Source: Bosea sp. F3-2 (GTDB lineage Bacteria > Pseudomonadota > Alphaproteobacteria > Rhizobiales > Beijerinckiaceae). From it: a stretch of DNA of 64,000 bases. This document shows, in pieces, positions 1-8,475 of the stretch (position 1 is the first letter of the stretch; each line of letters opens with the position of its first letter). The notes beneath the pieces are model-generated. The model was given only the letters and a program-made list of their open reading frames with translations. It ran no database searches and was not told where the DNA came from. Made by a program: the position numbers and the translations under genes. Where the stretch lies: contig NZ_CP042331.1 in the NCBI RefSeq assembly GCF_008253865.1, positions 1,488,001 to 1,552,000 of the forward strand, in the 5' to 3' direction.

Positions 1-320
1 CTGGAGAGCGTCCAGGTGACGACGGTTTCCAGCAGCGAGCCGTAGCCGGCGTTCCCTTCGTGCCCGCCTTTCCAGCTGTAGACGAGGCTCTCGTTCGGGA
101 TAACCTCCAGCACCTGGCAATGAATGGTGCCGTCCCACGCGCCGGCGGGCTTGGTCTGGAAGGTGAAGTGCTTGCCCTTCACCGGCTCGAATCCCGTCGG
201 CGCCATCAGCCAGCGGCCAATCAGCTCTCCGGTGGTCAAAGTCTTCCAGAGCGTCTCCGGCGCGTGCGGAAAGAGCTCCTCGACCACGATGTCCCTGATG
301 TCGGATGCAATGTCGTTCAT
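1..320 (-). CDS. SRPBCC/AHSA1-family protein, 3' end beyond window
   Basis: Translation from the ATG at 320 gives a protein starting MNDIASDIRDIVVEELFPHA, with the patterns usual for AHSA1/START-like (SRPBCC) ligand-binding folds: an early PAPETLW-like segment (here HAPETLWKTLT), GRWLMAP, and GTIHCQVLEVIPNESLVYSW. The gene runs off the left edge, so about 107 residues are seen. Its start overlaps the stop of the upstream arsR-type gene by four bases (ATGA), so the two are translationally coupled. ArsR plus SRPBCC pairs are common in Proteobacteria; the ligand is unknown. Confidence 0.8.
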   Translation of the reverse strand, partial: MNDIASDIRDIVVEELFPHAPETLWKTLTTGELIGRWLMAPTGFEPVKGKHFTFQTKPAGAWDGTIHCQVLEVIPNESLVYSWKGGHEGNAGYGSLLETVVTWTLS

Positions 321-652
321 GGATCGATCTCCTTGAGAAGGGCACGGAGGTCGGCGAACCGGTCGCGCCAGAAGGCGCCATAATGGCTCATCCAGTCGGC
401 CAGCGGCTCGAGGCCTTCGGGCCGGGCGCGGTAATAGACGTTCCGGCCCTCGGGGCGTTCGGCGACCAGGCCCGCCTGCTTCAACGACTTCAGATGCTGG
501 GAGATGGCGCCCTGGGTCACGCCGCTCCCCCGCGTCAGTTCGACCACGGTGATCTCGCCGGACCGGATAATCCGCTCGAACACCGCCCGCCGGGTCGGAA
601 CGGCGAGCGCCTGCATGACGGCGTCGATGGAGGCAGTTGCTATCATGGCCAA
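317..652 (-). CDS. ArsR/SmtB-family transcriptional repressor
   Basis: A 111-residue winged-helix regulator. The DNA-binding part is seen at about residues 30-75, with EITVVELTRGSGVTQGAISQHL followed by LKQAGLV and the wing ending EGRNVYYRA, the classic ArsR layout. There is no cysteine metal site like ELCVCDL, so it is probably not a metal sensor; it resembles the ArsR members paired with SRPBCC proteins. It heads a two-gene operon with the edge SRPBCC gene and probably represses it. Confidence 0.85.
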   Translation of the reverse strand: MAMIATASIDAVMQALAVPTRRAVFERIIRSGEITVVELTRGSGVTQGAISQHLKSLKQAGLVAERPEGRNVYYRARPEGLEPLADWMSHYGAFWRDRFADLRALLKEIDP

Positions 653-666
653 TCAAATAGTCTCAG

Positions 667-678
667 CTAATTAATTAG
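667..678. promoter_or_regulatory. AT-rich palindrome, possible ArsR operator
   Basis: CTAATTAATTAG is a perfect 12-bp palindrome 15 bp upstream of the arsR-type start, in an AT-rich patch of otherwise GC-rich DNA. Its position fits an autoregulatory operator. The assignment is inference. Confidence 0.4.
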
Positions 679-845
679 TCAATGCTATTTTATTAGCGAT
701 GCGGAACCTCGATGGCCGGTCGCCGCCGAGCCGTGTCCAACCCCGGTAGGAGTGCCCGCTCACCAATGGGTTCGGATGCGCTGGCGGGGAATGACCGGCT
801 CCAGGATGCCGGCCGAAGAGCTCCCCTGAAGCTCTTCATCGCTGT

Positions 846-859
846 TTGCCCAAACGCAA
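846..859. promoter_or_regulatory. NnrR/FNR-type box upstream of norC
   Basis: TTGCCCAAACGCAA fits TTG-N8-CAA and differs by one base from the rhizobial NnrR consensus TTGCG-N4-CGCAA. It lies 118 bp before the norC start in the only long intergenic stretch here (653-977); I see nothing else there besides the ArsR palindrome. Confidence 0.7.
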
Positions 860-977
860 AGAAGCCCGCGGATCGCCTCGCTATCACCGCTTGGCCCCCT
901 GCCGTCCGCATGCGGGGTTTCACGAGCCGGCCTTGCCGGCGCCACCCCGCAAACCCTCGCAACGGAAGGGTGAACGC

Positions 978-1430
978 ATGGCCGAACGTCTGACAAAGGC
1001 GGGAGCCCGAAATGTCTTCTACGGCGGATCGATCTTCTTCTTCGCCATCTTCGTCGGGCTCACCGCGCACAGCCACTGGTTCATGCGGACGAAGTCCACC
1101 GATGAGTCGACCCTGACCCCCGCGGTCGCCCGCGGCAAGCATGTCTGGGAGCGCAACTCCTGCATCAACTGCCACACGCTTCTCGGCGAAGGCGCTTATT
1201 TCGCGCCCGAGCTCGGCAATGTCTGGAAGCGCTATGGCGGCGACAAGGACCCGGCAGGCGCGCGGGAGAGTCTCAAGGCCTGGATGCAGGCCCAGCCGAG
1301 CGGAATCGAGGGACGGCGCCAGATGCCGCAATTCAATCTGACCGAGCAGGAACTCAAGGATCTGGCCGATTTCCTTGAATGGACGAGCCGGATCAAGACC
1401 CAGAACTGGCCGCCCAACGATGCCGGCTGA
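978..1430 (+). CDS. norC: Nitric oxide reductase subunit C (cytochrome c)
   Basis: A 150-residue membrane-anchored monoheme cytochrome c that passes electrons to NorB for the reduction of NO to N2O in the periplasm. One N-terminal membrane segment (about residues 13-32) is followed by the heme motif C62-INC-H66 and a probable axial methionine at M116 (RRQMPQF). The ATG at 978 is chosen because it follows GGAAGGG at ordinary spacing and gives the family length; longer frames upstream lack NorC character. norB follows after 22 bp. An NnrR-type box lies upstream. Confidence 0.96.
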   Translation: MAERLTKAGARNVFYGGSIFFFAIFVGLTAHSHWFMRTKSTDESTLTPAVARGKHVWERNSCINCHTLLGEGAYFAPELGNVWKRYGGDKDPAGARESLKAWMQAQPSGIEGRRQMPQFNLTEQELKDLADFLEWTSRIKTQNWPPNDAG

Positions 1431-1452
1431 GACGTCGCGACAGGAGAGAGCC

Positions 1453-2817
1453 ATGCCAGGCTACAACACGACGAGATACAAGACCCAGAACGTCGCGATG
1501 CTCTATTTCTATGGAGCGCTCGCCCTGTTCATCGCGCAGGTCGCCTTCGGGGTCGTGGCGGGACTGATCTATGTCCTGCCCAATACGCTTTCGGTCATCC
1601 TGCCCTTCAACATCGTGCGGATGATCCACACCAACGCGCTGGTGGTCTGGCTGCTGCTCGGCTTCATGGGCGCGACCTACTACCTGCTGCCGGAAGAGGC
1701 GCAGACCGAACTCTACAGCCCGAAACTGGCCGTGGCGCAGTTCTGGATCTTCTTCATCGCCGCCGGCGTCACGGTGGTTGGCTATCTCTTCCGCATCCAT
1801 GAGGGGCGCGAATTCCTCGAACAGCCTTTCGCGATCAAGGTCGGCATCGTCATCGTCGTGCTGATGTTCCTGTTCAACGTCACCATGACCTCGCTGAAGG
1901 GCCGCAAGACCACCGTCACCAACATCCTGCTGATGGGCCTGTGGCTCCTGGCGGTGTTCTTCCTCTTCGCCTTCTACAACCCGGCCAACCTGGCGCTGGA
2001 CAAGATGTACTGGTGGTACGTCATCCATCTCTGGGTGGAGGGCGTCTGGGAGCTGATCATGGCCTCGGTTCTGGCCTTCCTGATGATCAAGCTCAACGGC
2101 GTCGACCGCGAGGTGGTCGAGAAGTGGCTCTACGTCATCGTCGGCCTCGCCCTCTTCTCCGGCATCCTCGGCACCGGCCACCATTATTACTGGATCGGCG
2201 CGCCCGGATACTGGCAGTGGATCGGCTCGCTGTTCTCGACGCTGGAGGTCGCGCCCTTCTTCTCCATGGTGCTCTTCACCTTCCACATGACCTGGAAGGC
2301 GGGCCGCAACCATCCCAACAAGGCGGCGCTGCTCTGGTCGATCGGCTGCTCGGTGATGGCCTTCTTCGGTGCCGGCGTCTGGGGCTTCCTGCACACGCTG
2401 TCCTCGGTGAACTACTACACCCATGGCACGCAGGTCACCGCCGCCCATGGCCACCTCGCCTTCTTCGGGGCCTATGTGATGCTGAATCTGGCGGTGATGG
2501 CCTATGCCATCCCCGAGCTGAAGGGACGTGCGCCCTACAACCAGTGGCTCTCGATCACGAGCTTCTGGATGATGGTCACGGCGATGTCGGTGATGACCTT
2601 CGCGCTGACCTTCGCCGGCGTGGTTCAGGTCCATCTCCAGCGCGTCCTCGGCCAGTCCTTCATGGAGGTCCAGGACCAGATCGCCCTGTTCTACTGGGTC
2701 CGGCTCGGCTCCGGCACGGTGGTGGTGATCTCGGCGCTGATGTTCGCCTGGGCCGTGCTGGTGCCCCGCCGCGAGCGCAGCCTTGAGCCGACCGCGCTCG
2801 CCCAGCCGGCGGAATGA
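1453..2817 (+). CDS. norB: Nitric oxide reductase subunit B (catalytic, cNOR)
   Basis: A 454-residue polytopic protein of the heme-copper oxidase superfamily, about 12 membrane segments, holding heme b, heme b3 and the non-heme iron where two NO become N2O. Typical NorB stretches are visible: MIHTNALVVWLL near the start, WVEGVWELIMASVLAF with the metal-ligand region, TGHHYYWIG, and HGHLAFFGAYVMLN. The ATG at 1453 follows GGAGAGAGCC and gives the usual family length. It lies in norCBQD; a strong hairpin separates it from norQ. Confidence 0.97.
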   Translation: MPGYNTTRYKTQNVAMLYFYGALALFIAQVAFGVVAGLIYVLPNTLSVILPFNIVRMIHTNALVVWLLLGFMGATYYLLPEEAQTELYSPKLAVAQFWIFFIAAGVTVVGYLFRIHEGREFLEQPFAIKVGIVIVVLMFLFNVTMTSLKGRKTTVTNILLMGLWLLAVFFLFAFYNPANLALDKMYWWYVIHLWVEGVWELIMASVLAFLMIKLNGVDREVVEKWLYVIVGLALFSGILGTGHHYYWIGAPGYWQWIGSLFSTLEVAPFFSMVLFTFHMTWKAGRNHPNKAALLWSIGCSVMAFFGAGVWGFLHTLSSVNYYTHGTQVTAAHGHLAFFGAYVMLNLAVMAYAIPELKGRAPYNQWLSITSFWMMVTAMSVMTFALTFAGVVQVHLQRVLGQSFMEVQDQIALFYWVRLGSGTVVVISALMFAWAVLVPRRERSLEPTALAQPAE

Positions 2818-2824
2818 TGCCTGA

Positions 2825-2851
2825 GCCCGCCGGCCTTGCGGGCCGGCGGGC
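2825..2851 (+). terminator. GC hairpin between norB and norQ
   Basis: An 11-bp perfect stem, GCCCGCCGGCC / GGCCGGCGGGC, with a five-base loop lies 8 bp after the norB stop and 30 bp before norQ. There is no T-tract, so it is more likely a transcript-stabilising or attenuating structure that lowers norQD expression than a full terminator. Confidence 0.5.
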
Positions 2852-2881
2852 GGCCGTCTCCCTGTCCCGAGGATTTCCATC

Positions 2882-3706
2882 ATGAACATGATCCCGCGCC
2901 CGCCTATCCCGGCTCCCGCCAATGACGCGCTCGACATCCCCGCCTATACCGCCTCCGGCCATGAACGCTTCCTGTTCGAGAAGGCCTGGGAGCGGCGCCT
3001 GCCGCTGCTGCTCAAGGGGCCGACCGGCTCGGGCAAGACGCGCTTCGTCGCCCATATGGCGGCAAAGCTCGGGCTGCCGCTGTTCACAGTCGCCTGCCAC
3101 GACGATCTTTCCGCCGCCGACCTGACCGGTCGTCATCTGCTCAAGGGCGGCGAGACGGTGTGGACCGACGGGCCCCTGACGCGGGCCGTGCGCGAAGGCG
3201 GGCTGTGCTACCTCGACGAGATCGTCGAAGCCCGCAAGGACGTCGCGGTGGTGCTGCACCCGCTCACTGACGACCGGCGCATCCTGCCGCTGGAGCGCAC
3301 CGGCGAGCTGCTGGCCGCCCCCGCCTCCTTCATGATCGCGGTCTCCTACAACCCCGGCTATCAGAACCTGCTCAAGAACCTGAAGCCCTCGACCCGTCAG
3401 CGCTTCGTCTCGATCAGCTTCGACTTCCTGCCGCGCGAGCAGGAGATCGCCGTGGTGGCGCGGGAAAGCGGGCTCGACGAGGCCGCGGTCGCGCCGCTGG
3501 TCGATCTCGCCCGGCGCCTGCGCACGCTGAAGGGGCAGGACATCGAGGAAGGCGTCTCGACCCGTCTCGTCGTCTATGCTGCGAGCTTGATCGCGGCGGG
3601 CCTGCCGCGCTCCGAGGCCGTGATGGCCGCCATCATCGAGCCGCTGACCGACGAGCCGGAGGTGCGGGCTGGGCTCGTCGAGGTCGCCCGCGCGGTCCTG
3701 GGATAG
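2882..3706 (+). CDS. norQ: NorQ, AAA+ ATPase for NO reductase activation
   Basis: A 274-residue MoxR-type AAA+ ATPase of the CbbQ/NirQ/NorQ family. Walker A is GPTGSGKT at residues 46-53 and the Walker B region is GLCYLDEIVEA. The later segment SFMIAVSYNPGYQNLLKNLK, containing the sensor asparagine, is characteristic of this family. NorQ works with NorD to insert or activate the non-heme iron of NorB; this is known for the family and inferred here from context. norD starts 10 bp downstream. Confidence 0.94.
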   Translation: MNMIPRPPIPAPANDALDIPAYTASGHERFLFEKAWERRLPLLLKGPTGSGKTRFVAHMAAKLGLPLFTVACHDDLSAADLTGRHLLKGGETVWTDGPLTRAVREGGLCYLDEIVEARKDVAVVLHPLTDDRRILPLERTGELLAAPASFMIAVSYNPGYQNLLKNLKPSTRQRFVSISFDFLPREQEIAVVARESGLDEAAVAPLVDLARRLRTLKGQDIEEGVSTRLVVYAASLIAAGLPRSEAVMAAIIEPLTDEPEVRAGLVEVARAVLG

Positions 3707-3716
3707 GCGGTGCGCG

Positions 3717-5609
3717 ATGCTGGACTTCCTCGAACTGGAAGAGACGGTAGGACGTTTCTGGCACAAGCTGGTCGGCGGGACCGCGAGCCTGCCGCATCAT
3801 CCGCAGGCGGCGGTAACGCTCGCGAGCATGGCGCCGACACTCGCCGTCTGCTTTCGCGGCTTCGGCGGCGAGCCCGGTGTCCGGATCGTGCCGGCCCGCG
3901 AGCGCGTTGCCGGTCATCGGCTCAATCTGCGCCAGCGCGTCGGCCTCGGCGAGGAGCGGCTGGCGCAGGCGCGGCGCACCCCGGACAGCCTGCAGCTTCC
4001 GGCCGAGATCGCGCTGTTTCCCCAGCCCAGGCTGAACCGCGACCTCTATATCTGGCTCGCGGCCTGCATGGCCGTGATGGCGCCCTCCCCGGTGCCCGAA
4101 CACGATCCGCTTCACCGTGACATCGCCCTCCTCGCAGCGGCGAGCCGGCTGGTGGAAACGGTCCTGACGGCCTTCCCCGGCCTCGCCCCGAGCTATCGGC
4201 GCCTCGCTGCGATGATGCTCGCAACCCGACAGCGGGAAGGTCTGCCGGCGACCGAAGCGAGGATCGAAGCTTTGATCCGTGCGCTATTGCGTGGCGAAGA
4301 CATCGACCTCGGTCCGGGGAGCTGGCCGGCGAAGGCGCCGGCCGGCTATCTGCCGGCACTTGGGGTGCCTCTCTGGCCGCTGGCGAGCGCGGCCGCGCCC
4401 GCCCGTACCCGCCGGCGCGACGAGGACCAGCCACCGCCGGCCTCGACCCGCGCCGAGGAGCAGATGAAGACCTATGCCGCCAGCCGCGACGAGACGGCGC
4501 AGGAATGGCGCGAGCGCAGCCCGTTCATCCTCAACCGCTTCGAGAAGATCCTGGCGATGTCGGAGATGGTCGCGGTCGATCGACCGTCCGACGACAGCGA
4601 GGAACATGATCCGGAAGCGGCGGACGAGCTCGATGACATGGTGCTGAGCGAGTGCAAGGGCCGGCCGGCCTCGCGCTTCCGCTTCGATCTCGATCTGCCG
4701 CCGGAGGCGATCGACGATGCCGCCCTCGCCGGCGCGCTGACCTACCCGGAATGGGATTTCCGCAGCGCCTCCTATCGCGAGGATCACTGCCGGGTGCTCG
4801 CCGCGACGGCCCGGCAGGAGCTGGAGCCGCCCGCACAGGACGCTGCGACGCGCGCGCTGGTGCGCCAGGTCCGCCGTCAGTTCGAGGCGCTGCGCCCCCT
4901 GCGCGAACCGCAACGTGGCCAGGTGGACGGCCCTGATCTCGATCTCGACGCGGTCGTGCGCCGGCAGGCCGATCTCGCCGCCGGGGGGGCCGGCAGCGAC
5001 CGCATCCATCTGGCGTCACGGCCGCAGGCGCATGATCTCGCCGTGACGACGCTGATGGACGTCTCGCTCTCGACCGATTCCTGGTTCGACGATCTGCGCG
5101 TGCTCGATGTCGAGAAGCAGGCGCTGACCGTCTTCGCCCATGGCCTGGCGGCCTGCGGTGACCGCCACGAGATCCTGACCTTCACCTCGCGCCGCCGCGA
5201 CTGGGTCCGGATCGAGACGCTGAAGCGCTTCGACGAGGCGATGGGGCCGGCAGTCGAGGCGCGCATCGCCGCGCTCAGGCCCGGCTACTACACCCGCATC
5301 GGCACGGCGATCCGCCATGCCGCGGCCGGGCTCAAGGCCCGCCCGGATCGCCGCAAGCTGCTGCTTGTCCTGACCGACGGCAAGCCCAACGACATCGACC
5401 ATTACGAAGGCCGCTTCGCCATGGAGGACACACGCATGGCGGTGATCGAGGCGCGCCGCGGCGGCATCTGCGTTTTCGCTGTGACGGTCGACCGTGAGTC
5501 CCGCGCCTACATCCCGCATCTCTTCGGCCGCAACGGCCACGCCGTGGTCTCGAAGCTCGACCGCCTGCCGGCGGCACTGCCAGCGATCTACCGCGCGCTG
5601 GCCGCCTAA
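3717..5609 (+). CDS. norD: NorD, von Willebrand A-domain activation protein
   Basis: A 630-residue soluble protein with a C-terminal vWA domain; the MIDAS motif DVSLSTDSW is at about residues 445-455 and LTDGKPNDIDHY lies further on. The middle (about residues 230-330) is charged and low in complexity, as in other NorD proteins. It partners NorQ in an AAA+/vWA pair needed for assembly of active NO reductase. It is the last gene of norCBQD; a 345-bp inverted-repeat element begins 1 bp after the stop. Confidence 0.93.
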   Translation: MLDFLELEETVGRFWHKLVGGTASLPHHPQAAVTLASMAPTLAVCFRGFGGEPGVRIVPARERVAGHRLNLRQRVGLGEERLAQARRTPDSLQLPAEIALFPQPRLNRDLYIWLAACMAVMAPSPVPEHDPLHRDIALLAAASRLVETVLTAFPGLAPSYRRLAAMMLATRQREGLPATEARIEALIRALLRGEDIDLGPGSWPAKAPAGYLPALGVPLWPLASAAAPARTRRRDEDQPPPASTRAEEQMKTYAASRDETAQEWRERSPFILNRFEKILAMSEMVAVDRPSDDSEEHDPEAADELDDMVLSECKGRPASRFRFDLDLPPEAIDDAALAGALTYPEWDFRSASYREDHCRVLAATARQELEPPAQDAATRALVRQVRRQFEALRPLREPQRGQVDGPDLDLDAVVRRQADLAAGGAGSDRIHLASRPQAHDLAVTTLMDVSLSTDSWFDDLRVLDVEKQALTVFAHGLAACGDRHEILTFTSRRRDWVRIETLKRFDEAMGPAVEARIAALRPGYYTRIGTAIRHAAAGLKARPDRRKLLLVLTDGKPNDIDHYEGRFAMEDTRMAVIEARRGGICVFAVTVDRESRAYIPHLFGRNGHAVVSKLDRLPAALPAIYRALAA

Positions 5610-5610
5610 A

Positions 5611-5955
5611 GCGTGCTGATTTTACATGGAACCACGCCGTCATCCTGGGCTTGACCCACGGCTGTCCGGTTTGCGTCGCGCTGGCGGGTGCCGGGGCGGG
5701 CTCCTCCCTTCCCCCTTGTGGGGAAGGGTATGGGGATGGGGGTAGTTCCGCTTGGTGAGCGTTGAACCCAGTCGTTCGCCCCCCACCCCTGCCCCTCCCC
5801 ACAAGGGGGAGGGGTTCCCCGCGCCTGTCATCTCCGTCGCAATTCTATGGAAAGCATTCGATCCATTGTGCTTTCCGAGACGGTCCTCAAAACGAACCGG
5901 ACAGCCGTAGGGCAAGCCCGGGATGACGGCGTGACTCCATGTAAAATCAGCACGC
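5611..5955. repeat. MITE-like element with ~61-bp terminal inverted repeats
   Basis: The ends 5611-5671 and 5895-5955 are inverted copies with about five mismatches, both reading GCGTGCTGATTTTACATGGA at the outer edge. A second inverted pair, rich in CCCCTTGTGGGG-type sequence, lies inside (about 5702-5735 and 5782-5817). No gene is in it. It fills the gap between norD and the 51-residue gene and ends 15 bp before that gene's ATG, so read-through RNA would fold strongly here. Confidence 0.75.
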
Positions 5956-5970
5956 TCCGAGGAGAACACC

Positions 5971-6126
5971 ATGACCGACGCCCAGATGGGTCTTGCCGTC
6001 GCTACGCCGGCCATCATCGCGATGGCCGTGATGCTCTATCGCATGGGCGTGCTGCAGAAGGGCGGCGTCGTGACGGCCGTGCTGATGTCGCTCGCCATTG
6101 CCGCCTTCCTCTTCCTCGAACAGTGA
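5971..6126 (+). CDS. Small (51 aa) membrane protein in denitrification island
   Basis: ATG at 5971 follows CGAGGAGAAC (a good ribosome site) and gives 51 residues: MTDAQMGLAVATPAIIAMAV, a short RMGVLQKGG loop, and a second hydrophobic stretch ending FLFLEQ. This predicts a two-helix hairpin in the inner membrane. It has no recognised catalytic residues. Small membrane proteins such as NnrT occur in denitrification clusters, but I cannot confirm homology. It may be read through from norCBQD or use its own promoter; the next NnrR-type box is downstream of it. Confidence 0.65.
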   Translation: MTDAQMGLAVATPAIIAMAVMLYRMGVLQKGGVVTAVLMSLAIAAFLFLEQ

Positions 6127-6147
6127 CGCGGGCCAAGCGCGCACTGT

Positions 6148-6161
6148 TTGAGCCTCGACAA
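6148..6161. promoter_or_regulatory. NnrR/FNR-type box upstream of DUF2249 module
   Basis: TTGAGCCTCGACAA fits TTG-N8-CAA and lies 70 bp before the ATG at 6232, close to the 72-bp spacing seen at nirK. Activation from about -41.5 would put the transcript start near 6196. Confidence 0.6.
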
Positions 6162-6231
6162 ATTGCCACAGACACGACCCGGCTAGGCTGAATGACACCC
6201 CGCATTCGGGGCCGCAACGGAGCCGGAAACC

Positions 6232-6549
6232 ATGACCACCCTGCCCCTCGAACCGCTGGACGTGCGCGCGATTCCGCCCGTCGTCCGCCACGCTACGATC
6301 TTCGGCATCCTGGAGCGTCTGGCGCCGGGCGAAGCCTTCAGCATCGTCAACGACCATGATCCCGCGCCGCTGCGGCGGCAGATCGAGGCTCGCTATCCCG
6401 GCGCTTACTCCTGGGCCTATATCGTGCCGGGTCCGGATGTCTGGCAGGTCGAGATCGGCCGCAACGAAGCCGGCGCCCAAGAGGCCCAAGAGCATGCCGC
6501 CGATTGCGGCGGCCATGACGAAGGCCATTCCTGCACCTGCGGCCACTGA
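6232..6549 (+). CDS. DUF2249 protein with Cys/His-rich tail
   Basis: A 105-residue soluble protein with one DUF2249 domain (about residues 5-80), marked by LDVRAIPPVVRHATIF, the LAPGEAFSIVNDHDPAPL turn, and a terminal SWAYIVPGPDVWQVEI strand. The end, HAADCGGHDEGHSCTCGH, carries three cysteines and several histidines and could bind a metal. DUF2249 proteins recur beside denitrification genes but have no settled function. It starts a compact run of four genes leading to nirK. Confidence 0.85.
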   Translation: MTTLPLEPLDVRAIPPVVRHATIFGILERLAPGEAFSIVNDHDPAPLRRQIEARYPGAYSWAYIVPGPDVWQVEIGRNEAGAQEAQEHAADCGGHDEGHSCTCGH

Positions 6550-6575
6550 AGCCGCCTGACCGGGAGACCGCAGCC

Positions 6576-7973
6576 ATGCCGATGGCATCGCTGTCCCGCT
6601 GGACGATGAGCTATTTCGCGGCCGCGCTCGCCTTCCTGCTCGCAGCCGAGGCCCTCGCCATCGCCGGCCTGGGCTACCCGGCGGCTGGCCTGGGCGACCC
6701 TGCGACGCTCATCCTCGTCCATATCGTGGTGATCGGCTGGCTCAGCCTCGCCATGGCGGGGGCACTGCTGCAATTCGTGCCGGTCCTGGTCTCCCGCCCT
6801 CTCGCCTTCCCGCAGTTGGCCCTGCCCGCGCTCCTAGCGCTCATCGGCGGTCTCCTCCTGCTTTGCGCCGGCTTCGCGACGCTCGCCGGCTGGATCGACG
6901 GGCCGCTGGACTTGCTGCCGCTGGCAGCCGCCGGTCTGCTGACCGGCTTTGCCCTGCTCGGGCTGATGCTGGTGGCGACGCTGCTGAGCGCGCGGCCGGT
7001 CACGCTGTTCGCATATTTCGTCCTGGCTGGTCTGGCCTGCCTCGCCGCCACGGCGCTGAGCGGCGCGGTCTTCGCCGCGATCCTGTCCGGCCGCGGGGTC
7101 TGGCTCGGCGACCTCGCGGTGCTGCCGGACGGCCTGCCCTTTCATGCCTTGCTCGGCCTCGGTGGCTGGCTGGGCCTCATCGCCTTCGGCGTCAGCTACC
7201 GGCTCTTCGTCATGTTCATGATGTCGCCGGAACCGCCCGTCCGCCGCGTGCGGCCAGTGCTGGTATGTGCAGGCCTTGGGCTCGGGATCGCCTTTGCCGG
7301 GTTGGTCGCTCCCTGCGCCGGCTTCGAACCGGGAACCGGATGGGTCGCGACGGCGCTCGGCGGGCTCGCCATAGCGAGCGCGTTCTACGGCCGGGACATC
7401 CTCGCCCTCTATCGCACGCGTCGGCGCAAGGCGCTCGACATCAACATGCTCGCCAGCGTCCCGGCCTATGCCTCGCTCGGCCTCGGCACCGCGCTCACGC
7501 CGATTGCTGTCGCTGCCGGTGCCGAAGAGGGCGTCGTAGCGGCGCTGATCTTCCTTCTCGCCTTCGGCTGGCTCGGTGGGTTGACGCTCGCCCAGCTCGT
7601 GAAGATCGTCTCCTTCATGACCTGGCTCGAAACCTATGCGCCCCGGCTCGGGCACGGCCCGGCGCCGCGCGTCGGTGACCTCGTCGCGCTGCCGCGCACC
7701 GGCTGGTGGTTCGCGCTCTACTTTGCAGGCGCCACGCTGGGACCCGCCACCCTGGTTGTCGGAGCGGCCTCCGGCTTCCGCTTGGCCATGCTGACCTGCC
7801 TGGTGGGGACCGCCGGAGTTGCCGCGGAGCTCGTGCGCGTGCGCCGCTTGTCTGAGATCAAGGCCAACGCCCGGCCGCCAGCGCATGAACGCCCATGGCT
7901 GCTGTTTGCACGCATCGGCGAAAGGAGACCACCTCATGTCGACCACCCAAACGCCGCTAGCCCGCGAGCTTGA
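6576..7973 (+). CDS. Polytopic membrane protein, NnrS/heme-copper-oxidase-like
   Basis: A 465-residue, very hydrophobic protein with about 12 predicted membrane segments. Two membrane histidines stand out, in LILVHIVVIGWLSLAMAG and PFHALLGLGGWLGLIAFG, echoing the histidine-glycine spacing of NnrS and of truncated heme-copper-oxidase-like proteins. It may bind heme or metal; this is inference. It sits between two DUF2249 genes, overlapping the second by 38 bp, so it belongs to that module. The C-terminal 40 residues are hydrophilic and cytoplasm-like. Confidence 0.75.
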   Translation: MPMASLSRWTMSYFAAALAFLLAAEALAIAGLGYPAAGLGDPATLILVHIVVIGWLSLAMAGALLQFVPVLVSRPLAFPQLALPALLALIGGLLLLCAGFATLAGWIDGPLDLLPLAAAGLLTGFALLGLMLVATLLSARPVTLFAYFVLAGLACLAATALSGAVFAAILSGRGVWLGDLAVLPDGLPFHALLGLGGWLGLIAFGVSYRLFVMFMMSPEPPVRRVRPVLVCAGLGLGIAFAGLVAPCAGFEPGTGWVATALGGLAIASAFYGRDILALYRTRRRKALDINMLASVPAYASLGLGTALTPIAVAAGAEEGVVAALIFLLAFGWLGGLTLAQLVKIVSFMTWLETYAPRLGHGPAPRVGDLVALPRTGWWFALYFAGATLGPATLVVGAASGFRLAMLTCLVGTAGVAAELVRVRRLSEIKANARPPAHERPWLLFARIGERRPPHVDHPNAASPRA

Positions 7974-8475
7974 CGTCAGACCGATGCTGCGGGCCGGCGA
8001 GGAGCCGTTCCAGGCGATCATGGACGCCGTCAGCGCACTGGTCCCCGGCCAGGCCCTTCGCCTCATCGCGCCGTTCAGGCCGGTGCCGCTGTTCTCCGTC
8101 ATGGCCAATCGCGGCTTCGCAGCAAGCGAGCAAGCGCTCGGCAACGGCGATTGGGAAGTGACCTTCTCCCCCGTCCAGCCCCCGGACGAGAGTGAAGGCC
8201 TCGCCATCGGCAGCGCTCCTTCGGCTCTTTTCTGGGGCGAACCGGCTGCGGAGCTGGACCTCATCGACCTCGAGCCACCCGAGCCGATGGTGCGCATCCT
8301 CGAGACGCTCGAGGGCCTGCAGCCGGGCGATGTTCTGTTTGCGCTCCTGGCCCGCGAGCCGGTCTTCCTCTTCCCGGAGCTGGCGAAACGCCAGCACGAA
8401 TGGGCCGGCAATTTCGACGCATCCGGCACGGCCTATCGCCTGCTTGTGCGTCACGGCGGCGGGAGTGCTCACTAA
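7936..8475 (+). CDS. Tandem DUF2249-domain protein
   Basis: A 179-residue protein from the ATG at 7936, which follows AAAGGAGACC. Two DUF2249-like halves are seen: ELDVRPMLRAGEEPFQAIMD with LVPGQALRLIAPFRPVPL, and LIDLEPPEPMVRILETLE with LQPGDVLFALLAREPVFL. It therefore looks like an internal duplication of the domain found alone at 6232. The gene overlaps the membrane-protein gene upstream and shares one base (TAATG) with the DUF59 gene downstream. Function unknown. Confidence 0.83.
   Translation: MSTTQTPLARELDVRPMLRAGEEPFQAIMDAVSALVPGQALRLIAPFRPVPLFSVMANRGFAASEQALGNGDWEVTFSPVQPPDESEGLAIGSAPSALFWGEPAAELDLIDLEPPEPMVRILETLEGLQPGDVLFALLAREPVFLFPELAKRQHEWAGNFDASGTAYRLLVRHGGGSAH

Noticed and set aside
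1393..2937. Long open frame on the minus strand opposite norB
   Set aside because: It is antisense to a clear norB, rich in D/H/R/G residues typical of high-GC shadow frames, and has no domain.
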